A DNA stretch of 64,000 nucleotides from contig JAFQBB010000020.1 of NCBI GenBank assembly GCA_017416805.1, positions 186,001 through 250,000 of the forward strand, written 5' to 3'. This document shows, one piece after another, positions 44,241 to 56,767 of this stretch (its first letter is position 1; each line of letters opens with the position of its first letter). The position numbers and the translations under genes were made by a program. Source of the stretch: Bacteroidaceae bacterium (lineage in GTDB: Bacteria; Bacteroidota; Bacteroidia; Bacteroidales; Bacteroidaceae). The notes beneath the pieces were generated by a model. The model worked only from the letters and a program-made list of their open reading frames with translations, made no database searches and was not told where the DNA came from.

Positions 44241-46593
44241 GTATAAGATGGTTATAGGGGATTGTGGACGAAGAGAATATGTGGGACATAGGGGCATTTT
44301 TGTTTGTTTGTCGTGTATAATCTGTGTCTTTATGTTCTCGTGCAGTACCACCCGAAACCTGCCAGAGGGCGAAATCCTTTATACGGGTATTGAACATATT
44401 GACTATGTGAATGACAGTGCTTTATCATTGGCGGATAATGCTCTTGATGAGGTTGAGGCTGCATTGTCTTATCCGCCCAATAATGCAATTTTGGGGAGTT
44501 CGGTCTATCGTTTTCCATTGCCTGCAGGTCTTTGGATTTATAATGCTTTTGTGAATAAGCAAAAAGGAATAGGGAAATGGATTTTCAATACTTTTTCCAG
44601 TGAACCGGTATTTCTTTCAAAGGTCAATCCTGAAGTGCGTAGCCGGGTTGCCACTAATTTATTGCGCGATTATGGCTTTTTCCGTGGTCGGGTAAGTAGT
44701 GAAATAGTTCACCAGAGGAATCCGCGTAAAGCAAAAGTTACTTATCGAGTGAATGCTGGTCATCTTTTTACGCTTGACTCCATCCGGTATTGTGATTTTC
44801 CTTTTGTGGCCGATACATTGGTACGTTCCACTTGGGATGAACGCCTGTTGCATGTGGCTTCTCCTTTCAGTGTGGTGCAGTTAGAAAGCGAACGGAACCG
44901 TTTGGCTTCCCTTTTTCGTGACAATGGATATTACTATTACCGTAGCAATTACATTACATTTTTGGCCGATACCATTCAGACACTTGGTAAAGTATGGTTG
45001 CAGGTACAGCCAGAATCAGGATTGCCTCCGCAGGTGAACCGGCAGTGGTATATTGGACGTATGACGATAAACTTAAGAAAAGACAACTATTTCCGGATGG
45101 AGGATTCTTTGCAGATAAGACATTTGAGAATAAACTATACGGGCAAGAAACCGCCTCTAAGGCCAAGTGTGTTGTTTCATAACTTCCGGTTCCGGCATGG
45201 TGAGCTCTATTCGCAGGAGAAACAGCGGCAAAGCCAAGAGAATATGGCACGTATGGGGGTGTTCAGTTCTGTGAATATGCAGTTCGTGCCGAGGGACACT
45301 TCGGATTTTTGTGATACTTTGGACGTAGTTGTCAGTGCTACTTTTGACAAGCCTTTGGATGTGGAACTGGAGGTGAATGCCACCAGTAAGAGTAATGACC
45401 AAGTAGGCCCGGGATTGTCGTTTGGTGTTTCAAAGAAGAATGTTTTTCGTGGTGGAGAGACTTTCTCGGTCAAGCTTGATGCCTCTTACGAATGGCAGAC
45501 GGGAGGGACGGCTACAGGAAAGAGTGCAGAAATCAATTCGTGGGAATTGGGACTTTCCACGTCGCTTTCCTATCCGCGCCTGATGTTTCCGGGGTTGAAT
45601 ACCCGACGTTTCCGTTTTCCCTCACAGACTGAATTCAAACTTTATGCCAACCAGTTGAACCGTGCCGGGTTCTTCCGCCTTCTCTCTTTTGGAGGTAGTG
45701 CTGCCTATACGTTTCAGCCAACAAGGACTTCGAAACATATTCTTACCCCTTTCCGTCTTACCTTTAATATGTTGCAGGACCATACGGCCAAGTTTGACTC
45801 TGTGATGAGTCAGAATCGTGCTTTGGCTGTCAGTTTCCGCAATCAGTTCATACCTTCCATGAGTTATACCTATACGTTCGATGATGCTTCCATCACTTCG
45901 CGCCGTCATCATACGTGGTGGAGCAGTACAGTGACTTCAGCTGGCAATGTCATGTCGGCTATTTATGGCATTCTCGGTGAGCCGTTTGACAGGTTGGATA
46001 AAGATTTCTTGGGTAATCCTTTTGCACAGTTCCTTAAAGTCACTACCGAGTTGCGCAACCTCTTCAAGGTAAGGGGACGTACCCATGTGGCTACCCGTTT
46101 GTTTGCAGGAGTGGTTGTTCCTTATGGGAACTCCCAGTATGTGCCTTATAGCGAACAATTCTATATTGGGGGTGCCAATAGTATCCGTGCCTTTACGGCT
46201 CGTTCCATAGGACCTGGCAGTTATCATCCAGAGGCGGGACTTTATTCTTATCTTGACCAAACGGGTGATGTGAAGTTGGAGGCAAACGTTGAACTTCGTT
46301 TCCCCATTATCGGTAATCTGTATGGAGCAACCTTTCTTGATGCGGGAAATGTATGGTTGCTCCGTCAGCAAACGGACCGCCCAGGAGGAGAACTGGCGTT
46401 AAAGGATTTTGGAAATGATGTAGCTGTGGGTACAGGATTGGGATTACGTTATGATTTGGAGTTCCTGGTACTTCGTCTTGACCTTGGTATGGCTCTTCAT
46501 CTTCCTTACGATACGGGTAAAGGTGGATGGTACAATGTGCCCCGCTTCAAGGACGGATTGGGACTCCATTTGGCTGTAGGATATCCGTTCTGA
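44227..46593 (+). CDS. tamL: TamL: lipidated TamA-like BamA-superfamily outer membrane protein
   Basis: The 788-residue protein carries a lipobox (FMFSCSTTRNLPEGE; Cys about 39), POTRA-like repeats (about 55-400: VTYRVNAGHLFTLDSIRY, then LEVNATSKSNDQVGPGLSFG) and the Omp85 barrel with the lid motif YIGGANSIRAFTARSIGPG, ending in LHLAVGYPF. Lipidated TamA variants paired with tamB are a Bacteroidetes feature. The 14-bp overlap with tamB implies translational coupling. Alternative in-frame ATGs at 44230 and 44248 would leave the lipobox intact. Confidence 0.93.
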   Translation: MMKNKYKMVIGDCGRREYVGHRGIFVCLSCIICVFMFSCSTTRNLPEGEILYTGIEHIDYVNDSALSLADNALDEVEAALSYPPNNAILGSSVYRFPLPAGLWIYNAFVNKQKGIGKWIFNTFSSEPVFLSKVNPEVRSRVATNLLRDYGFFRGRVSSEIVHQRNPRKAKVTYRVNAGHLFTLDSIRYCDFPFVADTLVRSTWDERLLHVASPFSVVQLESERNRLASLFRDNGYYYYRSNYITFLADTIQTLGKVWLQVQPESGLPPQVNRQWYIGRMTINLRKDNYFRMEDSLQIRHLRINYTGKKPPLRPSVLFHNFRFRHGELYSQEKQRQSQENMARMGVFSSVNMQFVPRDTSDFCDTLDVVVSATFDKPLDVELEVNATSKSNDQVGPGLSFGVSKKNVFRGGETFSVKLDASYEWQTGGTATGKSAEINSWELGLSTSLSYPRLMFPGLNTRRFRFPSQTEFKLYANQLNRAGFFRLLSFGGSAAYTFQPTRTSKHILTPFRLTFNMLQDHTAKFDSVMSQNRALAVSFRNQFIPSMSYTYTFDDASITSRRHHTWWSSTVTSAGNVMSAIYGILGEPFDRLDKDFLGNPFAQFLKVTTELRNLFKVRGRTHVATRLFAGVVVPYGNSQYVPYSEQFYIGGANSIRAFTARSIGPGSYHPEAGLYSYLDQTGDVKLEANVELRFPIIGNLYGATFLDAGNVWLLRQQTDRPGGELALKDFGNDVAVGTGLGLRYDLEFLVLRLDLGMALHLPYDTGKGGWYNVPRFKDGLGLHLAVGYPF

Positions 46594-46668
46594 TTGTTTG
46601 AAGTCTGTTTGAACGGTGTTCGAAAGCCTGCAGAATGGTTGGCGTGAATCTGTGCATCCCTCTTCTTC

Positions 46669-49206
46669 TCAGTCTTTCCATCTGATTTCCATTGATTCGA
46701 GCACTGTTGCGCTGGCACCGGTTGATCCAGTGTGCTGTATGCAGATGCCTCCATGGTGGTTCGCTTGTATGGGGGCACTCAGGTTCACTTCACTTGTCAA
46801 ACCTGGGCGATGTGGTGCTGGTAGGGGGAGTTCGTTGTGTACATTCGCTATCAGTTTATTGCCTTCTGTTTTCAGATGAATAATGCATCCGGTACGGTAA
46901 CAGATGCTGGATATTGCTTCGCTGATGGGAGATGCTGTACCGTCCTTATACTCCATCAGTTGGAAATCTACCGCTTTGTCATGTTTGGTGGTGCGGATTA
47001 TACGTAGGGCATATCCTGTCATGGTATGGGTGTCCATTTTGATTCCTATGTCCATATATTGTCCTGTGGCACTCCCGAATCCTTGTCCGGCAGTTTTGCA
47101 AGGTGCAACATGCAAAAGAATTTCCATATCTCCATATTCTCCAGACAGGGGAGTATAGCGTAAACGGGCTCCTCGAACGTTCTGTATCAGTCCCTTCCGA
47201 TGTATGGCTCCATCCACACCATTCCCATATGTCCAAGAGGGGCGGATGGTGTCGGCCTTCCATTCGTGTTCGTGTGTGTCGTCCGGTTTATGAGCATCGC
47301 TTGTCCAATGTCCGGCAATGAGTCGTGGTTGACGCTCGGTGGGAAAGTCTGAAAAATCTGTTTTGTATTGATTGATTCTTTTTCCTTTGATACGTGTTTT
47401 CTTCTTGGAAATGGTGTTGAAAGGCTTTCCGTAAGGGCTTCGTGGGTGTTTGGGAGTTATTGTGGCTTGGATGTATTTGTCTTTGTCGGCAGCTGTCAGT
47501 ACATATTTGTTTCTTTGATGAATAGGTTTGTCCGGGCGGTTTACGGCTACCGGTATGGCCTCTTCTCCTTTATGGGAAATGCAGCGATACCAACTGATTA
47601 TGGATTCGTCTGCTCGTCCATTCAAATCAAGGGCATAGTTTACGGTCAGTGTATCTCCCTTACGGCTGATGGTTGGCGATGTGGTAAAATTAGGAGCAGG
47701 AAGTTGCTGTGGTCTTACCGTAAGCACACAGGCTGTTTCCAATCCTGTGGAATCGACACAGAGAATGTTTATAGTTTCTGTATTCTCTCCCATGTTCTGC
47801 CCTGTTACGATAAGGCTCCCATCTGCTTGAGGCTCTAATTTTACGCACGTGGTATTTTTTTCTGCCACGTACCAGCGTAATTTTTTCCAGGTTTGGGAAA
47901 AATCCGGCCGCTCCATGAAGGTGAGCAGGCTGGCCTTAAGGTGTAGGGTGTCTTTGCCAGTTTCTACAGTAGCACGCCGGTGGTTCAGAACTAATCCCAC
48001 ATGTTTCTTGGTGTACTCCTTCATTATTTCCACAGATTGTTTGGCCGGATTCCATCCGTCCAGGTTTCCCGTCAGGTTCAGTAGGTTATAGACAATGGTG
48101 TCTCCTGTACTTCCTGCGTGGAAAAGTTTTTTCGGGAGTTGTAATCTGTAGGCTTCGAGTAAGGTTTTGTTTTCCATATCAACGGTGAGATGTGGACGTT
48201 GTTGGTCTATATAGAGAGGCAAGTTGTTTTGTGTCAGATTGTACTGATAGCTCCGCAGGTCATCTGTAGGGTCTTGTGTCCAATTGATGACGAGGTTCTT
48301 ATTCTCGCATTTCCAACGGCAATCAACCATCGTCACAGGACTTCCTGCTTTTACAAGGTATTGTTGTCCGTTAGTCAACGTGTGCAGGTCACAATTCAAG
48401 AATATGGCTCCAGTGCCTTGTGTACTATAGAATGGTTTCCCACTGAACAGTTTGAATTGGCATCGGTGGTGTATGCCTGTGCCACACAAGGCATCGTCTG
48501 TACACTCAAAGTAGCAATCCTCGAAATAGGTACGTTTTGCTCCTACCAGAGGGCAACTGTTCAGTCGGCTGATGAAGTGGCAGTTGTATGCAGCTATACG
48601 GTCTCCGTGACAAATAGCCAATTGTGCCTGCACGATAGCGTCGGCTCTGCGTTTCCTGTTTAGCGAGGAGTTGGGGCTGTATTCCAAATCAATATTGCAA
48701 TAATTTCCCAATGTCAGATTCTCGAGGCTGATGTCTTCACCTTCCAGATGTAGCATAGTGAAATTGCCGACCGCTCCTTGAGTCTGCCCTCGATTGCAGG
48801 CCAGAATAGTGTATTCAGGATTGTCGCTGAGACCAATGAGGCGTATGTGGCTGACCTTCACTTTTAGTCCATAAGGTATGCCTTCGCCTTTCAAAGGTCG
48901 TCTTACGGTTGGGTCATCTGGATTGTCCATCCAATAAACCCATGGAGCGATGTATATTCGGAGGGGGTGCTCCCCAGTGAAGGTATCTGTTGGGATTGTT
49001 CGTTGTAGGCTGTCGGCAGCAATCAGAGCCTCCCGTACAGAACAAAACACCCGGCTACTTCCGGTTTCGTCTTTTGGGGCTTGTGGCTTCACTAACCAAG
49101 TGTGCAAGTTTGTTTCCAATAGCCTTGTCCCATGTTGGAAAGTGATTTGTGCTGTGGCGTTTATAACTACAGTCAAAATCAATATAAAAGTGTATAGCCT
49201 TTTCAT
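46669..49206 (-). CDS. secreted pectinesterase-like right-handed beta-helix protein
   Basis: ATG 49204-49206 gives a signal peptide (MKRLYTFILILTVVINATAQ). Residues about 55-420 resemble pectin methylesterase-type parallel beta-helices: VREALIAADSLQ, LRIYIAPWVYWMDNP, VSHIRLIGLSDNPEYTILACNRG, ISLENLTLGNYCNIDLEYSP, AAYNCHFISRLNSCPLVGAK and DCYFECTDDALCGTG. The canonical CE8 catalytic pair is not obvious. A middle Ig-like part (about 520-640) and a C-terminal LamG-like jelly roll (about 650-845) follow. It could be a glycan lyase, esterase or binding protein. It is divergent from the xylan cluster. Confidence 0.7.
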   Translation of the reverse strand: MKRLYTFILILTVVINATAQITFQHGTRLLETNLHTWLVKPQAPKDETGSSRVFCSVREALIAADSLQRTIPTDTFTGEHPLRIYIAPWVYWMDNPDDPTVRRPLKGEGIPYGLKVKVSHIRLIGLSDNPEYTILACNRGQTQGAVGNFTMLHLEGEDISLENLTLGNYCNIDLEYSPNSSLNRKRRADAIVQAQLAICHGDRIAAYNCHFISRLNSCPLVGAKRTYFEDCYFECTDDALCGTGIHHRCQFKLFSGKPFYSTQGTGAIFLNCDLHTLTNGQQYLVKAGSPVTMVDCRWKCENKNLVINWTQDPTDDLRSYQYNLTQNNLPLYIDQQRPHLTVDMENKTLLEAYRLQLPKKLFHAGSTGDTIVYNLLNLTGNLDGWNPAKQSVEIMKEYTKKHVGLVLNHRRATVETGKDTLHLKASLLTFMERPDFSQTWKKLRWYVAEKNTTCVKLEPQADGSLIVTGQNMGENTETINILCVDSTGLETACVLTVRPQQLPAPNFTTSPTISRKGDTLTVNYALDLNGRADESIISWYRCISHKGEEAIPVAVNRPDKPIHQRNKYVLTAADKDKYIQATITPKHPRSPYGKPFNTISKKKTRIKGKRINQYKTDFSDFPTERQPRLIAGHWTSDAHKPDDTHEHEWKADTIRPSWTYGNGVDGAIHRKGLIQNVRGARLRYTPLSGEYGDMEILLHVAPCKTAGQGFGSATGQYMDIGIKMDTHTMTGYALRIIRTTKHDKAVDFQLMEYKDGTASPISEAISSICYRTGCIIHLKTEGNKLIANVHNELPLPAPHRPGLTSEVNLSAPIQANHHGGICIQHTGSTGASATVLESMEIRWKD

Positions 49207-51836
<2,630 letters not shown>

Positions 51837-51857
51837 TAATGTGTAAATTGTTGATTG

Positions 51858-54401
51858 ATGAAAAAACTGCTTTTATCCATTATATCAGTTTTGTGTTTGG
51901 GATTTTCCGTTCAAGCACAGGATGCCACGTTGCGTATTGATGGACAGACAAAATATCAGCATATAACGGGGTTTGGAGGTTTTGTATGTAGCCCTCAATT
52001 TGGGTACAATCATATGAGCCAGACGGAAATAAAGAAAGTCTGGGGCAATGGAAGTACCGTAGGGTGTAATATCATGCGTCTTTACATTCCTATTGGACGG
52101 AATAGTTGGGGACAATCTCTGCAAACCGCCAAATGGGCCAAGCAGATGGGACTTATTGTTTTTGCTTCTCCTTGGGGACAACCGGCAGAATGGAAAACCA
52201 ATGGTACCATTAATGCCAAGAATGAAGATGGCACTACAGGTAAATTGAAACGTGAGAATTGGGCCGATTATGCCCAATATCTTGAGGATTATGTGCAATA
52301 CCTGCGCGAGAATGGGGTAGAGTTGGACGCCATTTCTATCCAGAATGAACCTGATTGGGCCGCCTCTTATGCCGGTTGCCTTTGGTCAGCCAGTGAAATC
52401 GCTGAATTTGTGAAAACATACGGGCGTACTATCAGTTGTAAAATTATGGCACCTGAAACATTGGCCGTGAATGATTCATACGTTAACGAATTGAACAAGA
52501 CTGATGTGTTGCCATGCTTTGATATTTACGGAGGTCATCAATATGGTGGTATTCAAGAAGGTTACAAGAAACTGGGTGCGCAAGGTAAGGAACTTTGGAT
52601 GACCGAATATCTTATCAATTGGAATGAAAATAGCAGTACATCGCGCAATTTTGATTATTCTAAGGATATTTTTAATTTCTTCCGTAGTATCAATACATGT
52701 ATGTTGGGCGGTTTCAATGCTTGGATTCACTATGCGGCCAAACGTTATTACGGAATGTTGGGCGATGGCCAATGTGGCACGACCAATGGTTCAGTCACTA
52801 AGCGTGGATACGTCATGGCCCATTTCTCACGTTTTGTTACGGGTATGACTCGTGTCGGAGGGACTTTTGTGGATGATGCTTCAACTCCTTTGGAAGGGTC
52901 TGTTTATTTGTCACAGACGGGTGATACCGTAGTGGCTGTGATAGCCAATCCTTCGGATGTGGAGCGTACTTTGACCGTTGATTTACCCTTCTACACAGAG
53001 AAAGGTCGGATGCAATCAACCACGCGTACACAGAATTTTGCGTACAAGAATTTGTCTCCGGAAAGCGAAACATGTCGCCCCGAAGTACAAGTTCCCGCAT
53101 CCAGTGTAAGTACCATCTTGTTTGAACGTTCGCGTGATCGTCAAGTTTCTGATATGAAGGCTACAACCAAACGGTTTGACCGTATAGATGACTTGACTCG
53201 TTCCAAAACGTCATTTGGAACAGCTTATAAGATGTCTGGGAATAGCAAGAAGTTGGATCATTCGAATCCGTTGATTTCTACTAACACCTCAGCCTCTAAT
53301 GGTTATCTTCAATTGGCAGACCGTTATAGCCAATTGGTATTGCAAGTGAAAAAACTCTCTTCAACCATGAATTATACGTCGGCCATTACTACCTTATATT
53401 ATATAAATGGTAAGGGCACGTTGTCATCGCACAATTATGGTGATTTGGAGTTTGGGCAACGTGAGAATTTCAATCTTGTATTTGACTTGTCACCTAATAC
53501 ATTGAAGGATGGATGTAAAGGTATTATCTCTATAACCAACAACAATTGGTCATCGATTCTGACTTTTACTTTTGGCGATGTATATTTGACTCATGCCAAT
53601 GGTTTGTATTCAGCTACGATGAGTGGCGCTTTTGTTGCCGATGACGGTTATCTGCTTGATTACACCGCAGATGCTACTTGTACAAGTTTGGACATGACGT
53701 CCGTTACCGGATTGCCGGAGGCATTGCCTTGGGCAGAGACAAACCGGGTTGTATATTTGGCAGAAGGCTCGACAACTACAGGCAATAACCTGGTGATTGG
53801 CAATGAGTGCCGGCAACTGCTTCTTTCGTCCGAAGGTGGAGACTTCCGTCCGATTAAAGCTTTTCAGGCTACGCAAGCCTCATTCACCTGTACGGTGGAT
53901 GGCTATCGTATGCTGATGCTTCCTTTTGCCGCTCAGGTTCCCGAGGGAGCAAACGTTTATAAAGTATCAGGAGATATGAAAGTGACCGAGTTGGAGTCCA
54001 TAGTTGCTCATCAGCCGATTCTTGTCGCCGCTCAGGGCGAAGTTACTTTTGTTGGCTCGGGTGATGTCTCTTATGCTACATCAGCCTTGACGGATGTATT
54101 TCGCGGTACTTATATTCATCGGAATTTGTATGCCGGCGATTATCTCTTGGGTCAACAGAATGGCCAGTGGGGCTTTATCCGGCAGACGGCAACATCCGTC
54201 CTTACTCCGTTTGATGTGTATGCTACCCCAACCGCTACATCAACCTTCTTGCCGCTCGATTTCAGTGCTACGGCTATTGATGTAGTTGAACTTGATCTTG
54301 TGCAACGCGACCAACCTGTCTATAATACGATGGGACAACGTGTCGGAGCCGACTATAAGGGGCTTGTCATTGTTGGTGGTAAGAAAGTGTGGAGGAAGTA
54401 A
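51858..54401 (+). CDS. GH30 xylanase/glucuronoxylanase with C-terminal extension
   Basis: ATG 51858 gives a signal peptide (SVQAQ) and a GH30 barrel (about 22-430): ITGFGGFVCSPQFG, acid/base Glu164 in SIQNEPDW, nucleophile Glu250 in LWMTEYL. A beta-domain follows (VAVIANPSDVERTLTVDLP). Residues 440-847 are extra modules of unclear family, possibly carbohydrate-binding (about 450-600) and a Gly/Thr-rich beta region. The C-terminus VYNTMGQRVGADYKGLVIVG resembles the short tails of Bacteroidetes secreted proteins. The xylan context and GH30 motifs favour activity on glucurono- or arabinoxylan. Confidence 0.9.
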   Translation: MKKLLLSIISVLCLGFSVQAQDATLRIDGQTKYQHITGFGGFVCSPQFGYNHMSQTEIKKVWGNGSTVGCNIMRLYIPIGRNSWGQSLQTAKWAKQMGLIVFASPWGQPAEWKTNGTINAKNEDGTTGKLKRENWADYAQYLEDYVQYLRENGVELDAISIQNEPDWAASYAGCLWSASEIAEFVKTYGRTISCKIMAPETLAVNDSYVNELNKTDVLPCFDIYGGHQYGGIQEGYKKLGAQGKELWMTEYLINWNENSSTSRNFDYSKDIFNFFRSINTCMLGGFNAWIHYAAKRYYGMLGDGQCGTTNGSVTKRGYVMAHFSRFVTGMTRVGGTFVDDASTPLEGSVYLSQTGDTVVAVIANPSDVERTLTVDLPFYTEKGRMQSTTRTQNFAYKNLSPESETCRPEVQVPASSVSTILFERSRDRQVSDMKATTKRFDRIDDLTRSKTSFGTAYKMSGNSKKLDHSNPLISTNTSASNGYLQLADRYSQLVLQVKKLSSTMNYTSAITTLYYINGKGTLSSHNYGDLEFGQRENFNLVFDLSPNTLKDGCKGIISITNNNWSSILTFTFGDVYLTHANGLYSATMSGAFVADDGYLLDYTADATCTSLDMTSVTGLPEALPWAETNRVVYLAEGSTTTGNNLVIGNECRQLLLSSEGGDFRPIKAFQATQASFTCTVDGYRMLMLPFAAQVPEGANVYKVSGDMKVTELESIVAHQPILVAAQGEVTFVGSGDVSYATSALTDVFRGTYIHRNLYAGDYLLGQQNGQWGFIRQTATSVLTPFDVYATPTATSTFLPLDFSATAIDVVELDLVQRDQPVYNTMGQRVGADYKGLVIVGGKKVWRK

Positions 54402-54472
54402 TCAAATCGTGTATCTCTTGTTGATACATTCATCTGTAAGTAATGACAATAAATAAAAATAAAGAATTCAGA

Positions 54473-56524
54473 ATGAGAAAAAGAATTTTGCAATTGTTGC
54501 TTTTGCTTGTGGCAACCTCTGTGAATGCACAGAATCCCTATTTGCCTTTGTGGGAACATCTTCCAGATGGTGAACCTCGTGTGTTTGAAGATCCCGATAA
54601 TCCGGGCAAGTATCGTGCTTATATTATTGGTTCGCATGATATAACTTATTCCGCTTATTGTGGTAGCGACATCCGTATGTGGTCAGCCCCTGTTGAAGAT
54701 CTCAGTCAGTGGCGTGATGAAGGTCCTATTTTCACACATTTTGTAGATGGTCAGTGGGATACCATGTTTGCTCCTGACCTTGTGGAGGTGAAAGATCGTC
54801 AGACGGGTAAGAAGACCTATTATCTCTATCCCCATTCACGCGGATGGCGTCGTGTGCCTATGGTGTGCAAAGGCGATCGTCCCGATGGTCCTTTTACTCC
54901 GATAAATCTTACACCTGATGGTCGTCAGTGCTTGCCTGGTTCCATCATTGATTTTGACCCTTCGGTATTTGTTGAGAATATCACAGACAAAAAAGATCCG
55001 GATTATGACAAGGGCTTCCGTGCGTATGTGTTCTATGGCTTCCAGCACTCAACAGCTTTTGAGCTGGATCAGAATACCATGTACTCCATGCGTCCCGGTA
55101 CCGAGTTGCACGACTATTTCATCCCGGCCAGTAGCCGTTATGGGGTAGTGCGCGATCCCGAGGGAACTCAGTATCCGGCTCTTTATAAAGGACAGAATCC
55201 TGGGGACTTCAATTTCTTCGAAGCCTCTTCTATCCGTCAGGTGGGTAATAAGTATGTGATGGTCTTCTCCGGTTATTCCGGCCCCGATTATGGATTGGGC
55301 TCTACCAATTCAGCCCTGCGTTATGCGTTTGGCGACTCACCGCTTGGCCCGTGGCGTTCGGGAGGTGTCCTGGTTGACTCTCGTGGCGTGGTTCCCAATC
55401 AGGATGGCACTCATCTGACCACAACTAATTTTGCTCACAATACTCACGGCTCTATTGAAGAAATCAATGGCCAATGGTATGTGTTCTATCATCGTCCTCC
55501 CCGTGGATTTGGCAATGCCCGTCAGGCGATGGTTGCTCCGGTGAAGATCACTTGGGACAAGAAGAAAGTGGCTGATGGCGGTGTAGTCAGAATCACAGGT
55601 TACGACCCCTATATAAAGGGTAATGAGTGGACAGCTAAAGCTTCTGATGGTACCGAATATACAGGTGCAGAAGTTACCAGTGAAGGTTTCCAGATATTTG
55701 GTTTGCCTCCATACAATTATTATTCTGCCGGATATGCTTGCTACGTGACGGGAAATAATTGGATGCAGGACAATCATGATGTATGGGATAATAATATGGA
55801 TTTGGCAGGCATCACCAATAGAGGTGTTGTCGGGTTCAAGTACTTTGGATTTGGTGGTTTGGAAAAGGACACCAAAGGCGTGAAGGCTTTTGAGGGCGCA
55901 AAGAAAGGTGATGGGGCCATGCTGAATCTGAATCTTACTCCGGGCGGACATGGCGCTTTCAAGATTCATGTAATGTTGGACGGACCTTATGCCAACGAAA
56001 CATGGAAGGGCAAGGAGATTGCGGTCGTAGAAGTGCCGGCCGATGCTCCGCGTGTGGCCAAGAATTATCAGGTAGCCGTCCCGGCGGTAGAAGGTCTGAA
56101 GGGCAAACACGCCATCTATCTGGTGGTTGAAGGCCCCGAGGTACAACAGCCCCAGGCCAATAATCGTCAAGGCTTCGGAGGCCGCCAGCAACAACCTCAA
56201 CGTCCCGTAGGGTTGTTTGACCTTCATGGGATTGGCTTCTCCAAAAATGGCAAAGTATGCGAACGTCCGATTGTTCCTCAGGTGACAATTACGGCTGATG
56301 GCAAGAAACTCAATCTTCCGACCACTCCTATCCGTTGCACCAATGCCAACGGTCTGACCGATGCCATTCGTTATCAGGTTTATGGCCCGTTGGAGGAAGG
56401 TACAATTCTCAATGCAACGGCTACGGATCCTTCTGTGATTTTCGAGATCAGTCCTATTGTGGAGGGACGTGCTACCGTTAAGTGTACCTACCATGGTTTA
56501 CAGAAGATTTATTTGATAAATTGA
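54473..56524 (+). CDS. GH43 glycoside hydrolase (arabinofuranosidase/xylosidase-type) with CBM6-like region
   Basis: ATG 54473 (MRKRILQLLLLLVATSVNAQ) is the natural start with a signal peptide. The five-bladed GH43 propeller (about 20-340) shows base Asp in EPRVFEDPD, MFAPDLVEV, and acid Glu in FFEASSIRQV. HNTHGSIEEINGQWYVFYH is also typical. A beta-sandwich region (about 400-560) may be a CBM6-like module, with a Gln/Asn-rich linker (about 560-580) and a small terminal beta domain. It should remove arabinose or xylose from xylan. It is third in the xylan operon, 71 bp after GH30. Confidence 0.88.
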   Translation: MRKRILQLLLLLVATSVNAQNPYLPLWEHLPDGEPRVFEDPDNPGKYRAYIIGSHDITYSAYCGSDIRMWSAPVEDLSQWRDEGPIFTHFVDGQWDTMFAPDLVEVKDRQTGKKTYYLYPHSRGWRRVPMVCKGDRPDGPFTPINLTPDGRQCLPGSIIDFDPSVFVENITDKKDPDYDKGFRAYVFYGFQHSTAFELDQNTMYSMRPGTELHDYFIPASSRYGVVRDPEGTQYPALYKGQNPGDFNFFEASSIRQVGNKYVMVFSGYSGPDYGLGSTNSALRYAFGDSPLGPWRSGGVLVDSRGVVPNQDGTHLTTTNFAHNTHGSIEEINGQWYVFYHRPPRGFGNARQAMVAPVKITWDKKKVADGGVVRITGYDPYIKGNEWTAKASDGTEYTGAEVTSEGFQIFGLPPYNYYSAGYACYVTGNNWMQDNHDVWDNNMDLAGITNRGVVGFKYFGFGGLEKDTKGVKAFEGAKKGDGAMLNLNLTPGGHGAFKIHVMLDGPYANETWKGKEIAVVEVPADAPRVAKNYQVAVPAVEGLKGKHAIYLVVEGPEVQQPQANNRQGFGGRQQQPQRPVGLFDLHGIGFSKNGKVCERPIVPQVTITADGKKLNLPTTPIRCTNANGLTDAIRYQVYGPLEEGTILNATATDPSVIFEISPIVEGRATVKCTYHGLQKIYLIN

Positions 56525-56722
56525 TAGCGGATAAATTCTGAATGGCAAGTTGCAGACCGTGAGTGATAGACTTATATTTACTTCCGATTTGCAACTTGTC
56601 GTTGTTTATAATACTTCAGGCTTGGCTCTTTATGATAGAGGGGGATTCTTTGTCAACATTTCTTTCGGGGGATGATTGGTGATTATTTTACCTTGTGTAT
56701 CTTGATTTCGCTTAAAAGGTTC

Positions 56723-56730
56723 TATATTTG
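56723..56730 (+). promoter_or_regulatory. promoter of the second GH43 gene
   Basis: A TATATTTG -7 box lies 37 bp before the ATG at 56768, in a 243-bp gap. It suggests separate transcription from the three upstream xylan genes. Confidence 0.55.
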
Positions 56731-56767
56731 CAGCCGAGAATTTACTAACATATCATAGATTTATATC

